Below, piece after piece: positions 59,201-64,000 of a DNA stretch of 64,000 nucleotides. The DNA is from Simmondsia chinensis (lineage: Eukaryota; Streptophyta; Magnoliopsida; Caryophyllales; Simmondsiaceae): assembly GCA_018398585.1 (NCBI GenBank), contig JAGTTD010000024.1, positions 6,476,071-6,540,070 on the forward strand, in the 5' to 3' direction. The position numbers and the translations under genes were made by a program. The notes beneath the pieces are model-generated. The model saw nothing but the letters and a program-made list of their open reading frames with translations, was not told the DNA's origin and ran no database searches. Positions within the stretch are counted from its first letter, which is position 1, and each line of letters begins with the position of its first letter.

Positions 59201-60278
59201 CTGGTTCATTTTCATGTTAAAATGTTGAACATAATTATGTATCTCGTAAGTTTTCTGATATCTTAATAATTTTAATGCAGTTTTTCATATTCTTAACCAT
59301 GCATTCATGTCCATTGAAAGATTAGAATATTTCAATATAATCCGCGTAAAGAGTTTATAAATTTCAGTGATTTTGGAAGGTGACATTTCAAAGTCAAGAA
59401 ATGTCATATTGTCTAATCTTGGGCATGGAAAAAAATATGTAGAACTTCAAGGGAAGCGTAGATGCGTTCAAGGTGAAGGCAGTCGATTCAACAGGAGCTG
59501 GGGATTCCTTTGTTGGTGCTCTACTTACCAAGATTGTTGATGACCACTCCATTCTCCAGGTTAACTTCTTACTCCTTTTACTCCCTTTATATTGACCTTT
59601 TATTACTTAAGTACCTTAACAATTTAATATACCTGAGTTTAAAATTTTAATATTTAGTTACATTCACCCAAAATCTGGTGAATTTGTCCGGAAAATATTG
59701 TAGTAGAACAGCTTCTAACATTATATAGATGCCCTCCTTTGAAATTTGGCAATTTTTAGCCATAAAATTGGTTGACATAACACATAATTTTAGCAATATG
59801 TAGGTAGATTCAATTAGAATCTGGTGAAAGTTTTGTTGTAATCTTGGAATTTTCGTTGACAACTCTGACCTGACACATATATGGCGGAATCACATCCCAT
59901 GCCAACATTTTATGGCAACGTGGATTCCAACAACAATCACGAAAAGGTACTCATGTGATAAAAATGTTTAAACATGTGATAAATTCTCAAACAGAGTTTA
60001 TCTTGTATATAAATATAACCCCACTTGGATGCAATTTTCAATATCTTAGAAGTGTAAACTATATATTATAGGAATAATTTTTGTAATATAAGTGAGAAAT
60101 GAATAAATAAGTGCAGGACGAAGGAAAGTTGAGGGAGGTGCTGAAGTATGCAAATGCATGTGGAGCGATTACCACCACCAAGAAAGGAGCCATCCCTGCT
60201 CTTCCTACTCAACAAGAAGTCCTCTCCTTCATCAACTCCTACGTACAACCTCGCTTTTTGGTTTTCTTTGTTTTTTGA
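34667..60278 (+). CDS. FRK: Fructokinase (pfkB family), 4 exons, 23-kb first intron
   Basis: It encodes a predicted cytosolic ATP:D-fructose 6-phosphotransferase, the step that feeds sucrose-derived fructose into metabolism. The join is 34667-35074, 58343-58675, 59443-59559, 60117-60278, giving 339 aa, close to the usual 320-330. Exon 1 has the Rossmann-like start ([13 protein letters not shown], residues 13-25) and pfkB signature 1 around [17 protein letters not shown] (42-58). Exon 3 has signature 2, [14 protein letters not shown], whose Asp268 is the expected catalytic base. All junctions are GT-AG and phase 0. No organelle transit peptide is evident. Exons have no stops, so the gene looks functional, but splicing across a 23-kb transposon-filled intron is inferred. 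Confidence 0.93.
35139..35465 (+). repeat. Intronic repeat, copy 1 (inverted relative to 48485-48830)
   Basis: Shares, with gaps, GGAAAATATTTTCC, AAAAGAAATAAT..TATTAATCATA, AAGATAACATAAA and GGGACCTAAGATTT with the reverse complement of 48485-48830. It is non-coding. It may be a MITE or an old LTR fragment. Confidence 0.65.
36684..36924 (-). mobile_element. 5S rRNA-headed SINE-like element, copy B, with TSD
   Basis: On the minus strand a ~110-nt 5S rRNA-like head keeps the internal control regions (TTAAGCGTGCTTGGGCGAGA and GGATGGGTGACCTCCTGGGA). It joins directly to a ~125-nt block shared with RTE LINE 3' ends (CAGCCTCTCTTCAGG, GCTGCGTACATCC, GCGGGAGCCCTTGAGGCAC). Flanking 17-mers GGCTAGGCTATATATAT (36667-36683) and GGCTGGGCTATATATAT (36925-36941) differ at one base, marking a defined unit of 241 bp. 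It lacks the TTG repeat. Confidence 0.82.
37290..39420 (-). pseudogene. hAT transposase remnant, intron 1
   Basis: Minus-strand pieces: 38985-38704 ([20 protein letters not shown] and the segment after the BED finger), 38466-38200 ([31 protein letters not shown]) and the dimerisation domain at 37520-37380 ([39 protein letters not shown]). The order matches the other hAT in this window. Stops and shifts are numerous. Confidence 0.85.
39787..40552. other. AT-rich intronic sequence
   Basis: No coding region or repeat boundary was seen. Poly(A) near 40334. Confidence 0.45.
40553..41200. mobile_element. Long-TIR AT-rich MITE
   Basis: The left end (GTAAATTATATAAAACTCCC, then CTCGCTAAACCCCCTCGCTTT) is repeated inverted at the right end (complement GTATAAATTATAGAAAATTC, CTCACAAAATCCCCTCACTTT) over roughly 120-180 bp. 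Window positions 1-514 are another copy. I could not find a matching target duplication, so the superfamily is open. Confidence 0.65.
41194..41378 (-). pseudogene. GC-rich orphan coding fragment
   Basis: A minus-strand frame of ~60 codons ([19 protein letters not shown], then [20 protein letters not shown]) stands out from AT-rich surroundings by GC content and protein-like composition. It closes with TAA exactly where the MITE begins at 41200. I do not recognise the family. It may be an exon or transposon fragment cut by the MITE. Confidence 0.35.
41758..42051 (-). pseudogene. RNase H-like domain fragment (L1-type LINE origin likely)
   Basis: On the minus strand [15 protein letters not shown] runs into [20 protein letters not shown] and [17 protein letters not shown]. 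The first acidic residue of this fold is in ESDS and the final AD..AK box is typical. Plants carry this domain in L1-type LINEs and in related host ORFs. Both ends are truncated and no RT is nearby. Confidence 0.6.
42058..42172. repeat. Tandem duplication of ~57 bp
   Basis: TTCCACTACCCAATTCCATA with its downstream AATTGAATTTTAACTAAAA occurs twice back to back, with a few substitutions. Confidence 0.7.
42190..43200. repeat. Degenerate short-word repeats and a solo-LTR-like stretch
   Basis: Words like AAAATGATCCAA and GACTTGAATTTGAAATGA recur irregularly at 42200-42640 and 42985-43200. Between them, about 42640-42972, the sequence starts TGCCACATCATCAACCGA, has CTATAAATAATATC, and ends near CCCGACA. 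The first words and TATA layout resemble the LTR of the 23069-31432 element. A solo LTR is possible but no target duplication fits. Confidence 0.35.
43365..44613. mobile_element. hAT MITE with 8-bp TSD
   Basis: Termini TATGGGTGTAAATGAGCC and TAGAGGTGTTAATGGGCTG (reverse complement of right) are bracketed by GGCAAGAC (43357-43364) and GCCAAGAC (44614-44621). Subterminal regions are dense in GAGCCGAGC and GCTCGAGCTCG words, capable of extensive pairing. It encodes nothing and contains another small element. Confidence 0.78.
43668..44157. mobile_element. Small MITE nested in the hAT MITE (Harbinger-like)
   Basis: It begins GACTACAACTTCC and ends GGGAGTAGTC, flanked by TAA on each side (43665-43667 and 44158-44160). 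This fits PIF/Harbinger 3-bp duplications. Near its right end ATGGGGCTT..AAAAATGAGGCAC occurs twice. The TIR match is short. Confidence 0.5.
44622..45975. other. Intronic AT-rich sequence
   Basis: No gene was seen. Around 45230-45470 a segment starting AGGCTCCTTTTGT with repeated GGAAAAT words resembles the right part of the 48485-48850 repeat. The 70-codon frame there has no recognisable domain. Confidence 0.4.
45984..46521. mobile_element. hAT MITE, second member of the 9588 family
   Basis: Shares GGGTTTGGGTCGGGTTTTCC, TGACCCAAATCCGTAACTCA and the right-end GCCATCC with 9588-10292. Flanks AATATAAC (45976-45983) and AATATGAC (46522-46529) differ at one base. It is shorter through internal deletions, including part of the left TIR. 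Confidence 0.8.
46828..46845 (+). repeat. Poly(G) run in a LINE tail
   Basis: 18 consecutive G after a GTGTGTGTGT stretch, at the same place in the LINE tail block as the longer run at 50202-50244. Confidence 0.9.
47235..48440 (-). pseudogene. RTE LINE reverse transcriptase, broken
   Basis: 48356-48090 carries the RT palm start ([20 protein letters not shown]). 48026-47547 carries [20 protein letters not shown], the box FAYDIMLV where the first catalytic Asp of A-D-D is replaced by Tyr, and [20 protein letters not shown]. The rest to about 47235 is in other frames. Loss of the Asp and the shifts make it inactive. Confidence 0.85.
48485..48830 (-). repeat. Intronic repeat, copy 2 (inverted relative to 35139-35465)
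   Basis: Its reverse complement aligns with the start of intron 1, sharing AAAGAAATAAT, AAGATAACATAAA, TATATAGGCTT and GGGACCTAAGATTT. It directly abuts the LINE 5' end. A 20-A tract follows at 48853. Confidence 0.65.
49075..49172. repeat. Three ~27-bp units, each an imperfect palindrome
   Basis: Units at 49075, 49116 and 49146 follow the pattern AACGTACGCCGTTTGTAACG plus GCGTACG, with CGTACG-type arms. They sit in AT-rich DNA after ACTGTAGC, a word also present in the Mutator-like MITE TIR. Confidence 0.7.
49640..49950 (-). mobile_element. 5S rRNA-headed SINE-like element, copy C, with duplicated tail
   Basis: On the minus strand a diverged 5S head (AAGTGTGCTTGGGCGAGAG, GTGACCTCCTGGGAAGTC) leads through ATAAGGTTGGGGGTCCTC into the RTE-like tail. 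The tail block then occurs a second time (49640-49735), so the element has two tandem tails or two elements overlap. The flanking duplication is not evident. The head-tail junction matches copy A closely. Confidence 0.7.
50202..50244 (+). repeat. Poly(G) run of 43
   Basis: Uninterrupted G within the LINE tail. It can form quadruplexes and is prone to slippage and sequencing-length error. Glycine- and proline-rich frames here are artefacts of it. Confidence 0.95.
50495..51349 (-). pseudogene. RTE LINE RT C-terminal region with one in-frame stop
   Basis: The minus frame reads [17 protein letters not shown], the catalytic [23 protein letters not shown] and [14 protein letters not shown] single TAG (50987-50989) follows, then [35 protein letters not shown] and [18 protein letters not shown] to the natural stop. 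No frameshift occurs. The 5' half, with endonuclease and RT palm start, is missing, so the copy cannot be autonomous. Confidence 0.9.
51368..53153. other. Intronic sequence left of the intact Copia; solo-LTR-like part
   Basis: About 51735-52190 has LTR features: CTATAAATAGTGAGC (51933), then pyrimidine-rich sequence, and a GGGTTCGTGACA end followed by TGCCTGGTGGGTTAGG. Its partner and duplication are not found, so this is tentative. Small open frames at 51371-51554 and 52976-53134 ([17 protein letters not shown]) match nothing I recognise. Confidence 0.35.
53154..53502 (+). repeat. 5' LTR of the intact Copia
   Basis: 349 bp, TGTAGAAATT to TTTTTACA. TATA box AGTATAAATAGG near 53420. Promoter of the element. 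Confidence 0.95.
53503..53514 (+). other. tRNA-Met primer binding site
   Basis: TGGTATCAGAGC directly after the LTR is the usual complement to the 3' end of initiator Met tRNA in plant Copia elements. Confidence 0.9.
53655..57974 (+). CDS. Copia gag-pol polyprotein, 1439 aa, intact
   Basis: One uninterrupted frame. Gag (UBN2-like) spans about residues 45-240, and the zinc knuckle [14 protein letters not shown] is at 276-289. The aspartic protease site DTGATDH starts at D372. The gag-pre-integrase/HHCC region ([19 protein letters not shown]) lies near 510-545. The integrase catalytic triad is D557, D620 and E656, spacing 63 and 35. RT has YVDD at 1122-1125, and RNase H begins at AYCDADWAG with D1286. 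It ends in FTKAL and GIVNLHAPT. All catalytic residues are present. The ATG is 140 bp after the primer site. The product would be cut into capsid and enzymes by its own protease. Confidence 0.97.
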   Translation: MADVNNNETTLANDDQTIMPAHPTGGVIDVNSPFYLHPSDNPGLVFVQNTLTRPNYPSWRRAILKVFKPKRKIGFLDGSITKPDEDSLDFETWSACDSMVATWLSNSVSKEINESITYLETAHDIWLDLHERFSQGNVPRIYELKREISHLKQDNLPVSTYFTKLRSFWDELYTLVEIPPCTCGHAKAFVQIRDMEKLLDLLMGLDPSFSTVRSQLMNTKPLTSVGSAYSVLCQEEKQQSVAAGSFVTPEAAALTAKGPGGSSMGNNSRRTNRFTCSHCKKQGHTKERCFELIGYPPGWKKQGSKMVGAPGTAAAAATVHCSSEDPTSDSPIVGLSASQYQHLLSLLGQSLVSPSINLTGQVFISNQSWIVDTGATDHMVSSLSLMFDIVPNKIVKPVRLPNGTTLTVSHIGKVQIFENFILHDVLYVPGFYCNLLSVSKLTRYENCTLTLYPDFCYFQDRHSRRLIGVGRMRNGLYLLETQPVAPSAHVVQNNKEAVLWHCRLGHVAFNKLSFFPHLNIKRTNVVCDTCHRAKQARSPFPLSVSETRVCFELIHCDIWGPYRKLSLTGARFFLTIVDDYSRCTWVYLMKEKSQAHGILINFCRMVGTQFGLQVKQVRSDNGQEFKYGPLLDFYAKHGIQYQTSLTGTPQQNGVVERKHKHLLEIGRALRFQAGLPKRFWGECVLTAAYLINLMPSSLLGNKSPYELLMGKPSSYNHLRVFGCLCYYHVKNPKGDKLDKRASPGIFVGYPHGQKGYKIYSLDEHKIVVSRDVRFYEDNMPYLKIDTLGVTHEGPNKVTRHDFLCTDTAEPVPTGPVLQQQRTDPGLAGPTAPKPVLQGPEEALAEGPVAEDRGVLLSEDGVVRRSARVRSMPVKYQDYITEVPPSIAHSPAPTPSVNSGILYPLSNFVSNVQFSNAHSTLLNAITSCDEPKNFNQAVQNEQWREAMEKEIKALEQNNTWTLEALPAGKRAIDSKWVYKVKYKSDGTIERYKARLVAKGYTQVEGIDYHDTFAPVAKLVTVRCVLAVATARSWIIQQLDVNNAFLHGDLDEEVYMKLPQGFERKHEGKVCRLRKSLYGLKQASRNWNQKFTSTLIKLGFQQSRADYSLFTFMRGSTYTGVLIYVDDVLITGNDMNHIAEVKNVLNETFGIKDLGPAKYFLGIEVARSQKGLMLSQRKYALDIISETGLLGAKPVFTPIVQNHGLADGVGEPVEDGGQYRRLVGRLLYLTITRPDICYAVRILSQFMHDPRVPHLDAVMRVLRYLKGTPGQGIFFPSACDLKLRAYCDADWAGCPTTRRSTTGFVVFLGDAPISWRSKKQTVVSRSSAEAEYRSMASTTSEVTWLRRLLDDLVVPTNEPVLLFCDNQAALHIASNPVFHERTKHIEIDCHFVRDKLLSKEITTAYVHTGEQVADIFTKALGSSTHATFLCKLGIVNLHAPT
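57973..57981 (+). other. Polypurine tract of the intact Copia
   Basis: GAGGGGGAG overlaps the stop region and abuts the 3' LTR; it primes plus-strand DNA. Confidence 0.9.
57982..58331 (+). repeat. 3' LTR of the intact Copia, abutting fructokinase exon 2
   Basis: 350 bp, ends TTTTTTACA. Eleven nt (CATCTCAACAG) separate it from exon 2. It provides the T/C-rich stretch before that acceptor. Confidence 0.95.
58247..58257 (+). promoter_or_regulatory. LTR TATA box pointing into fructokinase exon 2
   Basis: AGTATAAATAG in the 3' LTR lies about 90 bp upstream of exon 2 on the coding strand. If active, it would start transcripts near 58280 that read into exons 2-4. The first in-frame ATG is at 58412 (MEEAKKAG). 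Activity is inferred only from the LTR layout. Confidence 0.5.
58343..58675 (+). CDS. FRK: Fructokinase exon 2 (codons 137-247)
   Basis: Begins [20 protein letters not shown] after CAACAG, and contains [15 protein letters not shown] and [13 protein letters not shown], both conserved in plant fructokinases. It ends RYYTK at AAG|GTATGC. The frame is fully open. Confidence 0.93.
59443..59559 (+). CDS. FRK: Fructokinase exon 3 (codons 248-286), catalytic motif
   Basis: Starts [17 protein letters not shown] after TATGTAG and contains [11 protein letters not shown] with Asp268. It ends SILQ at CAG|GTTAAC. Intron 2 before it is 767 bp. Confidence 0.93.
60117..60278 (+). CDS. FRK: Fructokinase exon 4 (codons 287-339)
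   Basis: Starts [19 protein letters not shown] after [18 protein letters not shown] is the conserved ATP-site segment. The C-terminus [12 protein letters not shown] is a little longer than usual. Stop TGA at 60276-60278. Intron 3 is 557 bp. Confidence 0.92.
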   Translation, partial: DEGKLREVLKYANACGAITTTKKGAIPALPTQQEVLSFINSYVQPRFLVFFVF

Positions 60279-60411
60279 GTGCTTTGGCATTCTTTTTCTT
60301 TTTTTTTTTTTATTTGGAAGATCGAATTGAAGAAATGATACGAAAGGGTTTCGTCCGCTCTACTTTCCTTTGCTTTTTTTTTTTTCATGTAATAATGGCG
60401 ACTAAGTACTT

Positions 60412-60417
60412 AATAAA
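60412..60417 (+). terminator. Candidate poly(A) signal of fructokinase
   Basis: AATAAA lies 134 bp after the stop, following T-rich sequence. It is about 110 bp before the start of a Copia LTR. Confidence 0.5.
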
Positions 60418-60529
60418 GTTGCATTAAATAATTATAATAACATTTTTTGCGTTTATTTTTTCACTATTATTTATGCTGTCTTACACGTAATTTATTTAAT
60501 GTGTGAATGTAGTTTTAATTATGGTGACC

Positions 60530-60858
60530 TGTAAAAATATGAAAACATATAAAACACAAGCAATGGAAAAATTACTTTTGTATTGGATGATTGAAATAAT
60601 ACATGAACTGCCCTATTTATACATGTACCAACCTAGATGAAGAGACATGCCTCATCATCTCCTAAAGCTATAAGTCACAAAAAAATAAATACTACAAGTA
60701 AATGAGGCCCTAGTGGCCGGTTGGGAAGGAGAAGAAGAGAAGGAAAAAGTAAAAGCTAACTAGCTACTAATTACAATAGAATAATCCAGAATTAGTACAA
60801 AGGAATATGCTAAGAATAATACATATACAAATGCGAGGATATAAAACTAAACTCTACA
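60530..60858 (-). repeat. 3' LTR of the truncated Copia
   Basis: 329 bp with TG...CA ends and a minus-strand TATA-like CTATTTATAC (+ strand) near 60613. No partner LTR lies in the window. Confidence 0.8.
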
Positions 60859-60879
60859 CTCTCCCTCAAGTTGGAGCAT

Positions 60880-63022
60880 ATAAGTTCACAATGCCCAGCT
60901 TGCCAAGAAACGCAGAATAGTTTGAACAGCCCAACGCCTTCGTGAATACATCGGCTACTTGTTCTCCGGTACGAACATAAGCTATGGCTATCTCCTTAGA
61001 CAACACTTTTTCTCACACAAAATGATAGTCAATTTCAATGTGTTTTGTTCGTTCGTGAAACTCATGATTAGAAGCAATATGGAGAGCTGCCTGATTATCA
61101 CAAAATAGTAAAACAGGTTCATTAGTAGGAACAACAAGATCATTTAATCACCACGTAACCTACTATCTCGCTTGTCATAGTTTCATAGATCGATATTCTG
61201 CTTCGACGAACTACAGTTTGCTTCTTGGATCTCCAAGAAATAGGCGCATCACCCAAAAAAATAACAAACCCTGTCATCAAACATCTGGTTGTGGGACAAC
61301 TAGCCCAGTCAGCATCACAATAAGCACAAAGTCGTATGTCACAGTCAGAGGGAAGAAATATGCCTTGACCTGGTGACCCTTTAAGATAACGGAGAACCCA
61401 CATGACGGCATCAAGATGAGGAGTACGAGGATCATGCATAAACTGGCTTAACAGACGAACAGCATAGCAAATTTCAAGACGAGTGATTGTTAAGTATAAC
61501 AACTACCCAGTAAGTCGCCTATACTGACTTCCATCCTCCACAGGCTCGCCCACCCCATCTGCTAAACCATGATTTTGTACTATAGGCGTAAAACTAGGTT
61601 TTGCCCCCAAAAGTTTTGCCTCACTAACAATATCAAGTGCATATTTTCATTGGTTTACCATAATTCCCCTTTGTGATCGTGCTACCTCAATGCCTAGAAA
61701 GTACTTCATAGGGCCTAAATCTTTTATTCCAAAAGTCTGATTCAAAACACTTTTGACTTCCGCAATATGACTCATTTCATTTCCCCTTATAAGAACATCA
61801 TCAACATAAATGAGGATCATTGTAAACGTCATCCCATGCATAAAAGTGAACAAAGAATAATCAGCTCTGGATTGTTAAAAACCAATTTTAATCAAGGTTG
61901 GTGTGAATTTCTGATTCGAGTTTCGAGATGCTTGTTTAAGTCCATGAAGTGATTTATGAAGGTGACAAACTTTTCCTTCGTGTTTATGCTCAAAACCTTG
62001 CAGTAATTTCATGTAGATTTCTTCATCGAATTCTCCATGAAGGAATGCATTATTACCATCTAATTGTTGGATAACCCAACTCCGGGCCGCAGCAACGGCC
62101 AACACATAACGAACAGTCACGAGTTTAGCAACAGGTGCAAAGATATCATGATAATCTATACCTTCTACCTGAGTATACCCCTTAGCAACAAGACGAGCTT
62201 TATATCTCTCAATTGCCCCATCGGATTTGTACTTGATCTTGTAGATCCATTTCGAGTCTATAGCTTTCTTTCTAGCCGGCAATGATTCAAGGGCCCATGT
62301 GTTACTTTGCTCAAGTGCCTTGATCTCTTTCTCCATTGCTTCTCGCCATTGCTCATGTTGTACGGCCTGATTAAAATTTTTCTGCTCATCACGTGAAGTG
62401 ATGGCATTCAAAAGAGTCAAGTGAGCGTTAGAAAATTGTACATTAGATACAAAATTTGAGATTGGATATAAAATATCAGAGTAGCTAACAGAGTGGTAGT
62501 AGGAAATGGGCTATGGAAGGCGGTATCTCTGTTATGTAGTCTTAGTATTTGACAGGCATAGAACGAACTCTACCACTTTTTCTTATGACCTCTTCTTCGA
62601 TGTGGGGCACACTCCCCCTCTCGGTCTATTCTATAGGGGCTTCGGCCATGATCTCAACCGACCCACTGTTGGCCGGTTCAAGGTCTGTCTGACCAGCCGC
62701 TGGTGGGCCCATTCGCTGCTGCTGCTGGACCGGTTCAGCTGTGCCCAGAACAAGAAATTCATTACCTAAGACCCTATTATACTTCCTCGTGTGTTGATGC
62801 CGATGCATCAATCTTCAAATAAGGCATGGAGTCTTCATAAAATCTGACGTCCCTAGACACAATGATTTTGTTTTCATCCAAGCTACAAATTTTATACCCC
62901 TTTTGGCCATAAGAATATCCTACAAAAATCCCAGGTGAAGCCTGCTTATCGAGTTTGTCATTAGTCCGTTTCTTAACATGGTAATAACATAAGCAATTAA
63001 TGTGTTTTTCTACATCTATCAA
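60880..63022 (-). pseudogene. Copia pol remnant (integrase end, RT, RNase H)
   Basis: On the minus strand: 63022-62777 integrase C-terminal part ([20 protein letters not shown]), 62420-61875 RT start ([35 protein letters not shown]), 61853-61647 with the catalytic YVDDVLIRGNE, and 61502-61140 RNase H ([14 protein letters not shown]). The final DIFTKAL-like end is around 60940. Stops fall near 62690, 61876, 61640 and 61170. Integrase catalytic residues and everything upstream are missing. Confidence 0.9.
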
Positions 63023-63025
63023 AAT

Positions 63026-63843
63026 TTAATATTAAACCCTATCCATTTAACATATCTAAATTGAAGTTTAGGGCGAGAGGGTGTCGAATCACAGGGACTA
63101 AGAGTGTGTGAATTTATTCTATGACGTAAATTGATTTGAAGAGAATTTGAAAGATTTTTGTGAAAGTAATCTAGAAAACGACTATTAAACTAAGGTAATC
63201 TACTTCTAAAGGGAAAAGTGTGTGAAATTGGAACCTGGGGTTTTGAATCCATCATTATCCAATTATTCTTGGGTTAACTCTTAAATTGGGATTATTGATT
63301 GCCACATAGGCAGTGGTTTAGGCTACAAGCTTCAACCTACTAAGGCGATGTTGTTAGTATTGTGTATTGACCCTATCTGACTAAAGTATAAGAAAAATAG
63401 ACTCAATCTAATATATTATTAATTATCACGTATTGATCCTATCTAACTAAAGCATAAGGAATATAGGCTTATATTAACAATTCAATGAATACAATTGCTT
63501 GATTAATTAATCATAAGGCTGCAAGCACAAAGAATTAATTTATAAATATCAACATCAATGATCAAAGGTTACAAAATCAATGATCATCTCAATTGAATAA
63601 ACGATAAAAACATACTACTTCAGAGTATTTATCTCAATCAAGTAATTCATGTAAACAATCAAATTAACCTAAATTAAAAGTAAACAAAAGTAAAGGCTCA
63701 GACTTCATCTAACCTTAGAGAGCAAGTTAGCTCTCCATTAAGGATGAACCGGTGAAGAAGGAGATGAACGAACTCATGTCAGTCTTCACGCTGATTTCAC
63801 GCTTGTTCCAATTTTAACAAAAAAAAAAAATTAAAATAGAAAA

Positions 63844-63885
<42 letters not shown>

Positions 63886-64000
63886 GTGGTGAAAAAAATA
63901 TAGAATGAGAACCCCCGGAACATAGTACAAAATATCGGCTTAAATACTGCTGCTGATCAAGCTTTATCAAATCTGGGCCAAAGGTCGGTGACGATGGGCC
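63026..64000. other. AT-rich sequence with (GA)n tract, no gene recognised
   Basis: The segment 63070-63500 has phrases such as GTGTCGAATCACAGGGACTA and two near-copies of a ~45-bp unit with TATTGACCCTATCTGACTAA (63366 and 63427). These are typical of a retroelement interior, but no protein is readable. (GA)n occupies 63847-63880. The window ends inside this region. Confidence 0.45.
63847..63880. repeat. (GA)n microsatellite
   Basis: About 17 GA units. Confidence 0.95.

Larger units (their letters stand above)
60530..63025 (-). mobile_element. Truncated minus-strand Copia behind fructokinase
   Basis: The 3' LTR (60530-60858, TGTAAAAATA to ACTCTACA) is followed on + by CTCTCCCTCAAGTTGGAGC, the complement of a polypurine tract and stop region. 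Pol is then read leftward: RNase H, RT and integrase C-terminus. It stops within integrase at about 63025, with no 5' LTR. Its protein is very close to the intact intronic element, so the lineage is the same, but several stops are present. Confidence 0.9.

Overview
This is nuclear DNA from a flowering plant. It has one spliced host gene, long AT-rich stretches, and a dense layer of Copia, Gypsy, RTE-type LINE, hAT, Mutator-like and fold-back elements, many nested in one another. Nothing bacterial, organellar or CRISPR-like was seen. The species cannot be named from sequence alone.

Host gene. A pfkB-family fructokinase lies on the + strand in four exons: 34667-35074, 58343-58675, 59443-59559 and 60117-60278. 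All introns are GT-AG and phase 0, and the predicted protein is 339 aa. Intron 1 is about 23.3 kb and is almost entirely transposons. An intact, apparently very young Copia element (53154-58331, 1439-codon gag-pol, near-identical LTRs) ends only 11 nt before exon 2, so its 3' LTR supplies the sequence just upstream of that splice acceptor.

Left third (1-8.8 kb): part of a MITE, a decayed Ty3/Gypsy chromovirus, a 5S-rRNA-headed SINE-like element, a 5'-truncated RTE LINE and a non-autonomous hAT with an 8-bp target duplication.

8.8-31.8 kb: a large nest. A minus-strand Copia (LTRs 8795-9166 and 31478-31828) was inserted near one end of a long-TIR element whose remainder is 31829-32367. It now contains an hAT MITE, a small LTR retroelement carrying a PTB-like RRM, a LINE tail, a fold-back element, a Mutator-like MITE, a decayed Copia (17689-22730) and an LTR element (23069-31432). 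The last has a complete hAT in its 5' LTR and a truncated Copia in its body. Subtracting the insertions leaves about 5.0 kb, the normal size of one Copia.

32-34.6 kb is the fructokinase upstream region, with a LINE fragment about 150 bp before the TATA box. 35-58.3 kb is intron 1. 60.5-63.0 kb holds a truncated minus-strand Copia of the same lineage as the intronic one. The last kilobase is unrecognised AT-rich sequence.

The most unusual signals are: (i) a dispersed 5S rRNA + RTE-tail element, with three copies sharing one junction; (ii) an RRM fused in frame behind a gag-like N-terminus in a 1.86-kb LTR element; (iii) the LTR at the fructokinase splice acceptor. Boundaries rest on hand-read repeats and target duplications. 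No database search was made.
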